A model generated the notes under the pieces. The model saw only the letters and a list, made by a program, of their open reading frames with translations. It did no database searches and had not been told where the DNA came from. The position numbers were made by a program, and so were the translations under genes. Below, piece after piece: positions 44,021-58,590 of a stretch of DNA of 64,000 nt; position 1 is the first letter of the stretch; every line of letters starts with the position of its first letter. This DNA comes from Allacma fusca. Lineage: Eukaryota > Arthropoda > Collembola > Symphypleona > Sminthuridae. The stretch lies in assembly GCA_947179485.1 (NCBI GenBank), contig OX359245.1:30305067-30369066 (forward strand). The letters are read 5' to 3'.

Positions 44021-45501
44021 CTCGCGGAATTTATTTGATTAAAAGAATATCAAATAAGTACTTTAATAAGCAACGTTCCCATGATCGGGTGTCCTCCATA
44101 TCGTTTGCAGGATTATAGCTCTGTCAACAATTATTATATAATTATTGTAAACAAATATTGTCAACAATAGTTTTTATGAACTCTTTCAACGTTAACGCAA
44201 ATAACCCCTCCATGAGTAATAAAGATTTGTTGTTCCCACAAACTCGTGGATAGTTCCATGGGGACATTAAATGAAGGGAGTTGACCATTTGTCATCAACT
44301 GAGATACTGTTAGCAGCAATATAATAACAATTTAACAATCAAATGTAACATTGTTGCAACTTATTTTTATGAAGACAGTTTATGTTAGATCCTGTCATAA
44401 ATGTAATTAATTTTATGGGCACAGGCCGACACGAATTACCAAAGCCTTTGTACACAAGCCAACCAAAAATTATTTTTATGTGCAAAAATTTGTGACAATA
44501 ACATACGTGCAATAATTTTGAAAAATTTCTCATATGCTACAATTAATTGGATTGTCATTTACTATCATTAAAATCCGCGTTATAACATAAAAATCACACG
44601 GTAATTGGAATATTAAGGGGCAATAAATATCATTGTGATTAAATCGTCATAAATCTCAATAAGTATGACTGGTAGTAATACGAAACAATGTGACGAAAAA
44701 TTCTGGTTCAGAAGTAAAACAAATTATCTCTGACTGGAGCACTAAATGTGCAAAGTCCGCAATCAATAGGGTGAAGTGAAGCGTCATATGTGTGTCGATA
44801 TTATAAAAACGTCCATAATAGTTTTTTCAGGGACCCGTGTACCTGGGACAGCCACCTGTGATGTGTCTCCAAGGTTTTTTACTTATTGACCCCAAAAGTT
44901 CAGATGATGCCCATACCAGTTTTATGCTCTAAAATTTGTTGAACCTGGCAGGTAATAGACCAGAACGTTTGAATTAAGGCCAGTGTAAACGCCTGCCAAA
45001 TTTGGTTCCACTTGGTCCCTTCATGACCCGGCAGTGACCCGGCGGGTCAAAATCAAGTTTATTAATAAATTTACGACCATTCACCATAGTGTTGGGCTGG
45101 TGGGGATGCAATAAGGGTCGAAGGATTTCCAAAATGGCAGTGCGAGTGTCATTTTAGAGGGCCGTTGTAAGGTGAAGCGACTGTAGTCCGCGCAGAAGAA
45201 AAAGGAAGTCTCTAGACTTCCTTTTTATTAAAATGACTGTTCTGCCGTCCAAGGCAAAAATATTGGAATATATTCCCATGCAAGTACGTACATAATAAGT
45301 GCATACAACATGTGTTGCTTCAATAGGTCTAGTCGATAATGTACTGTACTTGGGGGAGTTAAAGTTAACGGGACATCCTGTAGCTACAGAATTTTAAACG
45401 AACACTTCCTCATCCTCAGCCCTCCTCAGCGAATCAGCTACAAGGCGGCATTGCATCCCGCGGACTTCAAATCGTAACCGACGTTTGCATATGCATTCGT
45501 T
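44021..45501. other. Intergenic
   Basis: No gene is seen. The only structure is a 28-bp hairpin at 45,199-45,226 (13-bp arms AAAAAGGAAGTCT). The 64-codon minus ORF near 44,339 is not supported. Confidence 0.5.
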
Positions 45502-45509
45502 ATTCGCAG

Positions 45510-46074
45510 CATACATGTAGGCTACTCGCGAGTGACGAGTGCACTCAACACACTCCTACTCACACTCACAGGAGAGTAGCAAGGTAAAGAGTAGGAGTGA
45601 GGGCGCCAAAAAAGTCGTGAGTTGGAGTGGTATAAATCGTAGCATAGAAAAAGAGTAGGAGTAGGAGTAGCATGCTTTGCTACTCGCTATTTCTCGTACC
45701 ATTGTATTAACCGCATAAAGCTAGCACTGTCACGATTAAAAGATTGGCGGTTATTGCCAAATATTTCATAATTTCATACAAACAATCCTATGGAATGCCG
45801 ACTTATGTATGTACAAGTCATGTATTTTTTGCTTAATATTCGCTTTTTTAATGATAAGGAAAACTTGTCTTAATATTTGCAAATATTTCGATGAAAACAT
45901 TGAGTAACTCACGAGTGGTGAGTAGGAGTGGTGAGATTTGAAGTTAGCGCTGAGAGTAGGAGTAGGAGTTTTACATTCTCAGACAGACTATGAGTGGGCA
46001 CGAGTAGGAGTGGTGAATTTTTCTTTATGGAAGTGCGAGTGTGAGTGCGAGTGGGAAAAAAACCTACATCTATG
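45510..46074. mobile_element. hAT-like element with GAGTAGGAGTG arrays
   Basis: Ends CATACATGTAGG and CCTACATCTATG are inverted repeats with one mismatch. An exact 8-bp duplication, ATTCGCAG, flanks them (45,502-45,509 and 46,075-46,082). The subterminal parts repeat GAGTAGGAGTG/CACTCCTACTC words (45,530-45,700 and 45,905-46,050). 565 bp, non-coding. Confidence 0.92.
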
Positions 46075-46082
46075 ATTCGCAG

Positions 46083-46434
46083 TCGTTGCTCCGCTTCCCA
46101 GTCGCTAGTCACCTGCAGCAGCCTGCAGTTCTGGTTGTTGTTGTTATTATTAGAGACCTGCTGCCAATTAAGAAAGTGATTGTGCTCAGCAGGTTAAAAA
46201 GTTACAGCATTGCCTTCACTAATTTGACATTGATGTCAAAATCCTATTAAAAAAATCGAAAGGTCGGGAAGTATAGTCAAAATCAAATGTGTATAAAATA
46301 AAAAAAATTGTCTCCCAACACAACAACTTCTCCCGTGAATTGAAACCTGCTTCAGAGTTGATTTTGATTTGTAAACAAAAGTGTTGAGAGCGAGTCAGTA
46401 ATTTACACGTCTGTCCCATATACATATGTAAGAA
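46083..46434. other. Upstream region of the Aurora kinase gene
   Basis: The likely promoter and 5' UTR lie here, between the hAT-like element and the ATG. I see no convincing TATA box, so the start site is not placed. Confidence 0.4.
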
Positions 46435-48474
<2,040 letters not shown>

Positions 48475-48710
48475 GATATTTGCAATATTCGTTTAAATAT
48501 TTCTACCATTTCCTGTTTGTACATGAAGAAATCCAAGCTCAAGTAATGTTCATAATGTTTAAATATTTTTTGACTTTTTTAATGATGCAATTTTCCATTT
48601 TGTTAGATACGTACAAGTAGTTCAGCATTTAAAATGATTCTTCGTTACATTTTTGTAAATGCTTCTTCTCTCGTGCATAATATTTGCTCTGTGTAAACGT
48701 TTTGGCTCAT

Positions 48711-48716
48711 AATAAA
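48711..48716 (+). terminator. Poly(A) signal of the Aurora gene
   Basis: AATAAA, 237 bp after the stop codon, in AT-rich 3' UTR. Between 48,475 and 49,031 nothing else is visible. Confidence 0.7.
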
Positions 48717-49031
48717 GTATTAGTGAAATTGCAGAATAGCCGTTGTTATCAACACTTATTCTAGAACTTTAGAACAAGGCATATCTTGAACTTAACTAGG
48801 ATTTCCATGGATTTTCTCCACGCTCTACCAACGAAGTTTATCTTTATTTTTTCCATGAATGCAAAATGTACGGTTTTATTTTTAATTTGCACTATTTTTG
48901 TAGAAAATGGAAATCATTTACCACGGCAAGTTTGATTGAGCCAAATTATAAAAATATAAATATTTGAATGCTAATTCTGTGTTGAGCAATGTTTGTGTAC
49001 ATATATCTATCTAATCTGACTTCCTTTTATT

Positions 49032-49388
49032 ATGGAGGAGAAATGGAAAGTGGGAGATATTTACACCTCAACCGAAGGAAAAGAAGCAGGAAAAACCCAT
49101 GGAAAAACCGCCTCCCTTGATTTAGTGGAAGCAGTTGCTCGTTTCGCTTCAACTTGTCAAACCTCGCATGCGATGCAGCAAAGAAAAATGATGGAAGATC
49201 TAGAAACGGAAGTGACATCCTTAAGAACGGAAGTGTCTCAGCTCAAGGCAATGGTCACAGATCTCTGGTCACAATTCTCTCAGTTCCAGGTCTCTAACAA
49301 GCTCCTCCAAATCCATCACCAGAACCAGCATTTTGACCACCTCGAAAAAGACAAGTGGTCCAATGCACTGTTAAAGGTGATTATATAA
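49032..49388 (+). CDS. Small coiled-coil protein, unrecognised
   Basis: 118 codons from ATG to TAA. Residues about 48-95 have regular Leu/Val spacing with charged flanks (LETEVTSLRTEVSQLKAMV), a good coiled coil, and the composition is coding-like. The last codons (TTAAAG then GTGATT) could be a splice donor, so this may be a first exon and not a complete gene. It lies 560 bp after the Aurora stop, on the same strand. I recognise no family. Cell-division coiled-coil proteins are one idea, without evidence beyond the location. Confidence 0.55.
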   Translation: MEEKWKVGDIYTSTEGKEAGKTHGKTASLDLVEAVARFASTCQTSHAMQQRKMMEDLETEVTSLRTEVSQLKAMVTDLWSQFSQFQVSNKLLQIHHQNQHFDHLEKDKWSNALLKVII

Positions 49389-52300
49389 AAGATTCAAAAA
49401 TATCTGAGAAAAATATTGATATTAATTGCTAGTACATCATATTATTATAGCATGTATGATTTTTAAGTATCAGAGATTACTTTTTTTAAATATTTTTAGT
49501 ACCAACTGGAACAAATATTCAAGAAATAGCACCTACTAAATATATAATTATTATATAATGGCTTACAATGAATAAAGATAGCCGACCATTTTCAAATATC
49601 GCTTTAAGCAAAACTATACTTGCAAAACTGGCTTTTTTATTGTAATCTAATTTTTATAGATGTTCAGGATAAAGCCACAGTACTCTGATAGGTTTGTATA
49701 TTATTGTTTTTCAATGCAGGAAAAAATTACTGTATGCAAGCATCTACGTTTGAAGCATATTTCATGCTTGCGTAACAATCAGCGATCAGAACTTATATTT
49801 TTATAAGTTACCGTGAATATCACAGTCAGAGCATTCCTGTCACACATGTATGTATATATAGGAAATTATTTTTAATGATTCTGACCTTCCTAACACTTGC
49901 AATACAGAGTTAAAGATAAAATCATCTGTCGAGTGTAACCACATAATATTTTTAGATTATAATTATTAGCTAAAAGCTTAACTCGAAACCAACATCATAC
50001 CTCTTGTGAGTGACTGCTTTGTTGGGGATCAACTTTGTACAAATAAGCTTATTATAAAAATAGCTTCAAATCAGGTTTTGTCAAAACCGCCAAACTGTAA
50101 TAACTATTGCAGTTTATAAAAAAATGTTTTAAATACCTAAAATTCCTTTGCAGTTGTTTGCAAAGGATATATTTGTTCCCTCTGGTTTCCTACTTTTCCT
50201 TTTATGCTAATTGTAAGTGGCATCTGAAAAGGTGTAAAGTCTTAAAAAATCCCAATTGTGTTCATATAAAAATTCGACTGTAATAACACAAACATATACA
50301 TTAGTAAGGACCCAATGCGTAATACAAGTTCAAGGTTGAAGAAAATCGCTGCTATTATTTCCCACTTATTTTGTATATATTGACCAACATGAATTGTCTT
50401 TAAATAGAAACTCATAGAACATTTCAACCAGTTCGTGTAATCAGTGATAGAGATAAGTGTGGCTGTATTTGGTAATTATATTTCTATTTCCATCAAAGTG
50501 AGCAACCACAGCATTCATTGTACTTGTTTTATTACACACAATACTCACTGTATGTTTTGCGTTGAAAAATGGCAAAGCTCTTCTTATTTTGTAAAGGCCT
50601 TCTCTAAAGCAAATAAAAGACGAGTTGACACATGTACAACAACAAACATCACGCTTTGAACCAGACTGGTTTTTTCAGTAAAAAATTACTTTAATTTAAA
50701 TCGTCTGAACGTGGAATGTACTTGTGATTAAAGATGTAAACACCAAACTCACCATCACCAGTGTAATGTTAAGCAAGCGTATTTACTTCTGCTTTTACAA
50801 AATGAGTTATCTATAAATCAGAACACTCCTAAATACGGAGTAAAAAATTTACACCTATAATAATTGCATATTCAAGTGACAAAAAAAAGTAATAAATATT
50901 GCAATAGGAAATATGAATACATCCAAATATTTTTGCGTATGTAGAAACTGCTCTTCCAGCTTTCCACCTCCAAGAGGCTGACCTTACACAAATATTTGTG
51001 TTCACCTGTGTAAGATGTATCTGTAACCTTGTGTAAGAGCAACTGTGGTAGTGTATTTTATCATTTATAATATTCCGAGATGCTGACTGCTGACATTGTC
51101 CATAGATTTTAAGCTCCAGTTTTTATTGCACAAAATAATAAAATAATGGTTTGGGCGATACTAAATAGACGGGAAACGGATTTGTTGACAATACAATGGA
51201 AATAAATATTTTCCCAGCACATTACCCCATTAAACTATGCCCACGAAATGTGCAAACTGCATGCACAGTCGTCAAGCTATAATAATTACCTACTTGAAAT
51301 AATTCATTGTGCTTAGACTTAATTGCGGGAACTAATTTCCTCCTGAAAATTGTCAGGACTGCCTTAACAATGACAATCGAAGCAGAAAAGTAATTATTAC
51401 ATGGAAGGGGCAACGGTAAAAAAAATATTGGATTCCCCCATTTTGCAGTAAATTTGATGCAGAGTTTTCAAATTTTGCTCCATCACCCTAGCTCAAAAGC
51501 TCTAGAATACAGCGTTCAAGGGAATGGATTAAAGTCAATTCTTTTGGGTAAAAACGATTTTTTTTTAAATTTCTACTCAAATTTTAAAATTTGGAATGTG
51601 GAAGTCAGAAGAGAAGGGTATATTGAAGTGAAGTTATGTCAATGACATTTAACGAGCTTTTAGTAATGACAACATATGAAACCTTAAAATCTTCCTTTCG
51701 AAAGTCCTTTAAATTTGCTACAAACAAGTTTCAATTTTTATTTTTTCCACAATTTTAAAATCTGCGCAAAATTTCAAAAGCTTTCGGAATCCATCTTACA
51801 CAAAAATTCTGACTTTGCTCCACTCACTTGACCGCTATATCCAGAGTTTTTGAGCTAGAGTGCTGAAACAAATTTCCAAATATCTATAAGACAATTCCCT
51901 ACAACAATTTGCTACTGACTCCTCTATACTCCTCTAATATACAGGAGGAGGGAGAGAGATGGCTTGAGGCACCTGTTTTACATGAAATGCTCTGCAAAAC
52001 GCATATCCTCACACACGCATGTACATATATCGTCCTATAAACTTAATACACTCAGAGAATTCTGCTTACGTGATCTCAGTCATGTTTAATCTTCCCCTCT
52101 ATGTACTCATACTAACAATTCCACATGCACTTCGGTCAGACAATAATTAGGTGAGAATGTACATACATATTACAATCAAAAAAGAAAAGTCCGCTCAATT
52201 GAAAAACTGCATGTCAGTATTTCTTCCATTAAAATCATGATGTGTCTAAACAAACTGGTAAAGCACCTTTATTTACTATTGTACTTAATTCATCTTACGT

Positions 52301-53247
52301 ATAAAAAAACAAGCATGAAAAATGACAGGGGTAATAAGTAACAAAATAATTGTTGAACATTTAAAATTATAAGGAAATCCCTGCCCTACACAATAGCATG
52401 ATATATAAAACTCCACCCAAATGACAGTTAAAATTCATCCTTTTACGGAGATTGCATAACTAGTATAAGCAAATACAATTAGTGTAAACACATTCGCTTT
52501 GGGCATTAGCACCTGAATCAGTATGTATCACCCTTCGTCCCGAAATCAATTGGAAATCAAATAAGATGCTCAACCCTAGAAAAATTGATGACATGTAAAA
52601 CCACTTGATAACTTTTCTATTAGAACAGGTTTTTGTGATTTTTGTGCAAGTCTGTGGGAAACTGGCTTATTTCATTCACCTCATCCCCATCCTTGACATT
52701 CAGAGTTAAGTCCGTGTGGAAATGCACGTTACAGTATTCTAACGGCGTTGGAGATGCGTACGTGATCTGATACTAAGCCCATATGTGTGCGTGGGTAACC
52801 AAGTCAATTATTTTAATACTCTTTTTTTATCTACCATGGACGAATTCAATTTTGCATGCTTCTCCCATAAACACTCAATTTTTTGTGAAAGTTTCAATTC
52901 TTTGCGAAAGTTATGAGTGTGAATTATACGAGCTGTATTTTATAATCATGTGGACAAATGTTGACTTTTGGGTTTTCCATGAAATTTAAAGTTATACATT
53001 TATAATCATCTTCTATATAGAAATGAATTTTTAATTTATTTTATTGCACACACAGTACAAGAACAGCTTGAGTAAGGGAATGGATAATTCCAAAAAATGA
53101 GCACGTAGTAACACTGTGATCAACACAATTCATCAACAAAATATAATATACATATTTATAAGTTACAAGTCTTGTACATTTCAGAGTCAACTGTCACGAA
53201 CGGCCCAGCCGCTGTGGATAGTGAAAATAATTATTTAGTGTTTAAAG
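49389..53247. other. Gene-poor stretch
   Basis: No exon with good coding character and splice sites was found on either strand in 3.8 kb. Several 60-75-codon ORFs look random. Regulatory DNA for the neighbours or long introns of unplaced genes are possible. Confidence 0.5.
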
Positions 53248-54815
53248 TTAGCCATAGATCTTGTAAGGTTTGAAGCCCTTAATCCCACCGTAGTACTCGG
53301 GTAATTGGTCTTGAGGGAATTGCCTCAACATCAAGGGCAGCCATTTGGAACGGTTTGTCCCGTAGATCTCCACATTTGCAAAGATGCGGCCGAAGATTGG
53401 CCGTACGAGACTCACCAGGGCTTCTGTCACGTAATTGGCTGGAAAAATTACAAAAACACAAATTATTATTCAAAAATTCTGAGCTTAAATTTTCTATCAA
53501 ATTTTTCCCACAGATTTCTCAGAATGTGATTTTTTTTCCTGAATTTAGAAGAATGACACTTACCGTTAACTAGCACAGCCTTATTCAACGCCCGATCTAA
53601 TAAACTAGAATAATCCGTTGCTTGCTGGAGGATGAATGCGATTGCTGGAAATTGCACAAATTTTGTTTTAATAATTTAACAGAGTTTTAAAAATATGTCC
53701 AGCTTTGTGGAAATTTCATAATTGCCACAACAGTAATAATTATTATTATTGCATAAGGCATTACAAATTTTCGGGAAACTTACTGCTGATATCTGAAAAT
53801 TGAGGAAAGGACAAGCCCTCAAAGTCCAAGATGAAATTAGTTTTTCCTTTAGGATCATGTCGAGTTCGGCTCTTCCTAACTCTGTAAGCTAGCTGGCGTA
53901 AGTATTTGGACAGATCGGCTTGAGCACCTTTTCCTCTAATGACAAAATCTCTGAAGTTATACTTGCCGATTTCAAGGATCCAGACTGTAAAAATCAAATA
54001 AATTTTAACATTAAGTTTCTTGCCCCTTCTTGAAATCTTTATTGGCTTACAATTATTACATAGTATGACGTTACTCTCAAATTACATTCAGGGTTTAAGA
54101 CTATACAAGGAAGTCATAAAATTAATAGTGTCTTACTCGGCTGGTCTTCCTCATCAAATCCACTGAGGTAATAAGGGAAATTCTTTTGCAGATCCAAGGG
54201 TGGCACCCAAGACTCTAAATCATCCGACAGCTCCACTTTTGTCGCCTGAAATAAAAACATAGTAGCTATTTAGAAATCCTGATCTAGTAATCCTTCAAAA
54301 AGCATTTATCTCTGAATTTTTTCTCACGAGGGGAATTTCTGAAGGTAATCAAGTTCTCCAGGAAAAAGAGCATTGAATATAATTATATACGTTTCGAATT
54401 CTATAAATCTTAACTGGGTCTTAAAATCATTAAAGCTGACAAAAGACTGTCTTTTAAAAAATACAATAGTATACAAATTATATTAAATATTTTGATCAAA
54501 AATATTTTCTCCAAGTAAATTTGACTTCAGGTGCTATTTAATAAATATTTTACAAAACATTTTCAGAGGAAGAGCAAATTTTGGAAATTATTCCCCGTTG
54601 AATTTTTGTTTCCAGAAAATTTATGACTCTTGAACAAAATTGACTAATGAAATGGTGCTTACATTATAAATGGTCGGAGTATCCCGATTTAAAGTAGAGT
54701 CAGGTCCGATGGAGTTAATGACTGGATCCTGAGCCTTAGCATCGGCTTCCGCCCTCACCACTGAGACAAGGCAGCAAAGGCCCAGAAACGTTCCAACTTG
54801 TGAAAGTAACTTCAT
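53248..54815 (-). CDS. Secreted CRAL-TRIO (Sec14-like) protein (5 exons, 244 aa)
   Basis: Exons in order: 54,663-54,815, 54,137-54,245, 53,784-53,984, 53,564-53,644 and 53,248-53,438; 735 nt, all GT-AG. Residues 1-22 (MKLLSQVGTFLGLCCLVSVV) are a signal peptide. The lipid-binding CRAL-TRIO fold shows in WILEIGKYNFRDF, NFILDFEGLSF, KAVLVN, ALVSLVRPIFG, and QLPEYYGG near the C terminus. CRAL-TRIO proteins bind and carry hydrophobic ligands such as phospholipids, tocopherol or retinal. The N-terminal helical CRAL_TRIO_N part is reduced. A signal peptide is unusual for the family, which is mostly cytosolic, and suggests an extracellular carrier. The start is the only ATG that gives the signal peptide. 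Confidence 0.9.
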
Positions 54816-54926
54816 GGTTCCGTAAATATATTGTATAAGAGTTGTAATATGCTGCTTGTGAGATTGAGGAAGTTGACGCAATAGTTGTCTAGCATGGACT
54901 AGCTGGCTCCTCACAGGTCGCAACTT

Positions 54927-54936
54927 CCTTTTATAG
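54927..54936 (-). promoter_or_regulatory. TATA box of the CRAL-TRIO gene
   Basis: CTATAAAAGG on the minus strand, about 110 bp upstream of the ATG, matching the strong consensus. It implies a 5' UTR of roughly 80 bp starting near 54,900. Confidence 0.8.
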
Positions 54937-57388
54937 CATTTCCCACGTAGCCAGGGTCAGGTTCAGAAGAAGAAGAAGAAGAAAAAAATAACAAGCTATG
55001 ATTTCACTCTTGGAATATTGTTGGGATCCCCTGCATGGGCATTACCACAATAATGAAATGTACTCCTTATACACTCCCTACACAATAGAGTGGACCAGTA
55101 CTAATAATTATAGATACATATGGACAACATATAGAAATATGTGGGGGAATCAAAAAAGCTATGGAGACCCCGTGCAACCCTCAGCGTCCTCGTCGCCCTT
55201 CGTATATCCCTCAATGACAATGGCCATTAGGAATTCTCTCCAAAGATTATAACATAATTGTATTTTTGTTTGTCTCTTGTCCTCAGCCCATTGCCAATGA
55301 GGAATAATAATTCCAACTAATTTTCTTCTGGACAATGATAAAGCAGCCCCCTGTCAAATTTTCTGAGGGAGAAAAAATTAAAACCAGTTTCATTTTTTGA
55401 TATCCACACGCATATACACATTTTTTCCGGAGTACTCTTCACGCATTTATTTACCATTTGTTTTGCTTCCTATAGATAGTCATTGGACGGATGTATTAGA
55501 TACATATGTGTAATATGTAATGTAACAATAATAGATAATTATTATGTAAGCACACTTGATAAACTTAACACCTTGAAGCTATACAGAGAAAATCTTTATA
55601 TCCTGAGAAGTACTCTCAGCTCTACTTGACTTCCTTTTTGTCTGCGTACAGTTTTAATAGAAATTTAAGCCCAGTGCATAAACCATCCTCAGCCTTCCGT
55701 CATGTGAAGCTTTTTGAGGAAAAATCCTTGGCAAAAGAGGGATTACAATTTTATTTACTTCATTTTTCTCTTTTTAGCATATTACTGTATAAAACTATCA
55801 AGTCTTGCTATTTTCTATCCCTTTGTAGTTACATATATGCCTGATTCAAAAATATTGTGAGAGGTTTTTATGCACAAAATTTAACATTGGGAAAAATTGT
55901 TTTGGGAAAAAAATTTACACAATTAGCACAAATTCAATGCTGCGGCTTTTGCTAATTATGGAATATAATTATTCTGCATATGTGAAGTCATACGGAATCT
56001 TAGCAGTGCTCCTCCAAAATATTTTTTTTGACAAGGGAAATATTTTTAGCACTGTTAATAATGATTCCTATAGCCGAACCGTGCGGTAAATATATATGTT
56101 GGGCTCAGAATCTATAGTTGTGTTTTGTCGTCTGTAATATGAAGTGCACTCTCTTTATATACTCTGCGGAAAGGAAGGATGAGGAAAGGTTTTAGAAGGG
56201 GCGAAAGTAGTGATTCAGAAGATATCAATAGAAATAAGCTGCTCACCATGGAATTTGGTAGACATTTAATTGAGTGCAAATTATCTAATGATAAGCATTG
56301 ACATTGAATCAGGGAACCGGCTCTCATCATAACAAAACATGTTACAATATTTCTACGCAATGTGTACGCTCAGGGATGATCTGGCTGCAAATGATAAAAC
56401 GCATCCTTATAAGAGCATTTTATCTTCAAGGGAAAAATATTTGGACACATTCCCATACATTACAAATTACAATCCTAACCTTTTGCTTTATAAGAGGGCG
56501 TTGATTTTCTCCCCGCCCCCCCTAATCCATACATAAAAGAGACAACGATACAATAGTGATTTCTCTTTTTTGAAGAAACTTCCTTTCCAGATTTTCCAAA
56601 ATTTGTTTCATTGGTCTAGGACAAAAACTGGGGTCAGAATCGTTAAGAACGTGAAGCAAAGTTTGGTATTCAAAAGGATTGTCGGCATTAGAATATTTTT
56701 CATCGGGAAAATATTTTCTGCAATTTCTTTTGACGGGGGTTTGTTACAAATTTTGTGAGCTTTTCGGGGAGGTATTTTACGGGTCCCTACGTTGAGAATT
56801 GTGGACTTGGCCCGTAACAACAGAGAACAACAGAGAGGGAATTCATCTTCAGGAGGAAAAGTGCATCTGATCTTGTCATTTTTTCATTGGCACTCTGTCG
56901 ATGCTGAAAATATGTCAAGGAACTGCAATTGCAGAAAATTTTATGGGGATTCATTTGAGCCTAATGCCAACTTCTTCGGTTAAAAATTGGGGTCTCAGGA
57001 CCTAACAAGGTAAGGATGATTAAACTTTCAATATCTTCTTTTAGGGGATGTACTTTTAGAGATAATTACTCGACTAATTCACTCCAAGCTTCTCCTTCGG
57101 AGTTTCCTACAAAAATACTCTACTCTAAATTTTTTAAGCTACATATTGTGCAAGTTCCAAAAACATTTTTAACTAGAACTGCTCCTCATAAAAATAAACA
57201 AACCAGTAGTACATGCTACACTAGTCATTAAAGCTTATTCCTACTGCTACAGCTCATAAATAAGAATATCATACTGTGATATTGCACAGTATGCATGCAA
57301 CTTAATTGCATAAAAATATAATAAAACACACGTTGCACAAGTATATTTTCAAACATCAAATGAAAAAAGCTACAGTTCCCAGAAAAAA
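54937..57388. other. Intergenic with a pogo-like fragment
   Basis: No gene is called. Bases 56,350-56,520 contain a reverse copy of part of the MITE at 43,452 (AAAAATATTTGGACACATTC). The ORFs at 54,998, 55,626 and 56,112 lack coding character. Confidence 0.5.
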
Positions 57389-57716
57389 TGTCACGGGAAG
57401 GTGACTGTAATAAGATTATATAGAGACGATGTCCTATAGAAAATTTGCACACGCCGACTATACAAACCTGCATTTAATTATTTCATCTGCTGAAGAGTCA
57501 CCGGTTTTCGGTAACCAACTAATTAAACCTAAATTCGGAGAAATATCCGAAGTCGAGAGAATGGATGGGAAAATAAAGAGGAGCGTGCTCCATGCGACTG
57601 TCCTGCTTCTTCTCTTGATAACGACCTCCTTACTTTTATTAACGTCGACTCGCGGAGGAGCTGTGAGCCGGGGCTCATACACATATTACAAATATTGAGG
57701 GGAGCCAACCCTCACA
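57389..57716 (-). repeat. Probable 3' LTR of element 3
   Basis: On the minus strand the segment starts TGTGAGGGTTGG and ends CCCGTGACA, a TG...CA pair with inverted ends. It contains an AATAAA and is preceded by a strong polypurine tract. The partner LTR would lie beyond 64,000, so identity cannot be checked. The 89-codon plus-strand ORF inside (57,429-57,698) is probably accidental. Confidence 0.7.
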
Positions 57717-57740
57717 TATTCCCCCCCACCACCACTTTCA
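57717..57740 (-). other. Polypurine tract of element 3
   Basis: On the minus strand the bases next to the LTR read AAAGTGGTGGTGGGGGGGAA. A purine tract of this kind primes plus-strand DNA synthesis directly upstream of the 3' LTR in retroelements. Its contact with the TGTGAGGG edge is the main reason to call an LTR here. 57,741-58,026 is untranslated sequence. Confidence 0.7.
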
Positions 57741-58026
57741 CTGTCCCAGTGAAAGCGCGGAGGAGAAAATGTGAGGAAGGCAAAACAAAAAATAGATACG
57801 ATATAAGGAAAAACATGAAAATAATTCATCGGAAGCAGCCGGACCTATAGAAAGAGCACAGCACGCACAAAATAATATACAATGGGGCTTTAGCCAAAAA
57901 CAAAAATTATCAATCCTTAGAAAATAGAATGCATGGTTAAGGGCACTGACAATGAGAAACACCATACGTATGTGAAATCATGCAACAAACAAAAAAAATG
58001 ATGGTGTGTACGGAGAAGCCCAATAA

Positions 58027-58590
58027 TTATTCAATAGGAAGCTCAACGCTGGCGTCCATCCAGGGGGGCAGGTAGCTGTCGAAATAATCTTCGGAATGTC
58101 GGCCGGGATATAGAGGGCAGTTGTTGCCCGGGTGGGTCGCGTGTGGATCACGACAGCGGAAGCAACCCCCGTGGGCCCGAAGATAATGAGAACCCCGACA
58201 GATGGAGTGATTCGATGAGTAGAAACCACAGACCCAAATGAAGAATTTGCTGTTCCAGGTTCAACCAGAGAAGGTCCGTAAGGGACGTAAGATGACCCAA
58301 AATTATGTAATCGGGGTCCGAAAGCACCGTTGGAAGGATTCTTAAATCAGCGATGATGGCCTGAATAAGGTGCAAGTGGGATCCGTTAGCTTGGATAGGT
58401 TCGGCAAAACTCAAGACCGGGCTCGGAGGGATGAATCGCAAAAATTCCTGCCGAAGAATGCGAAGATGATCACGGGCGTGCTGAAGATCCATACGTTCGA
58501 GACCAAGGAGTATCTCGCTGGCAGTGATCTGCACATCGCGCAAATATTTCAGGTCTACCAGACTGGGGGAAGTAGCGTCGGCCATTTCCT
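58027..58590 (-). CDS. Short paralogue of the zinc-knuckle/BTB ORF, frame broken
   Basis: Starts MADATSPSLVDL at 58,585, just after a good acceptor (GGTTTTCCAG). The first 107 codons share a domain with the ORF at 59,287-60,375: HLIQAIIADLRILPTVLSDP versus YTTEAILTDLEILRNHMGDP. That frame goes on to 58,148 in low-quality sequence. A +1 frame, open from about 58,260 to a stop at 58,027, carries the matching Cys-rich part and a second CCHC-like set GGCFRCRDPHATHPGNNC (CX2CX6HX4C). A frameshift, an undetected intron or a sequencing indel must join them. There is no BTB domain. Confidence 0.55.

Noticed and set aside
57429..57698. 89-codon plus-strand ORF with a hydrophobic stretch (ATVLLLLLITTSLLLL)
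   Set aside because: It lies wholly inside the LTR-like segment, antisense to the element, without supporting signals. I prefer chance, but a conserved frame in other LTR copies would change that.
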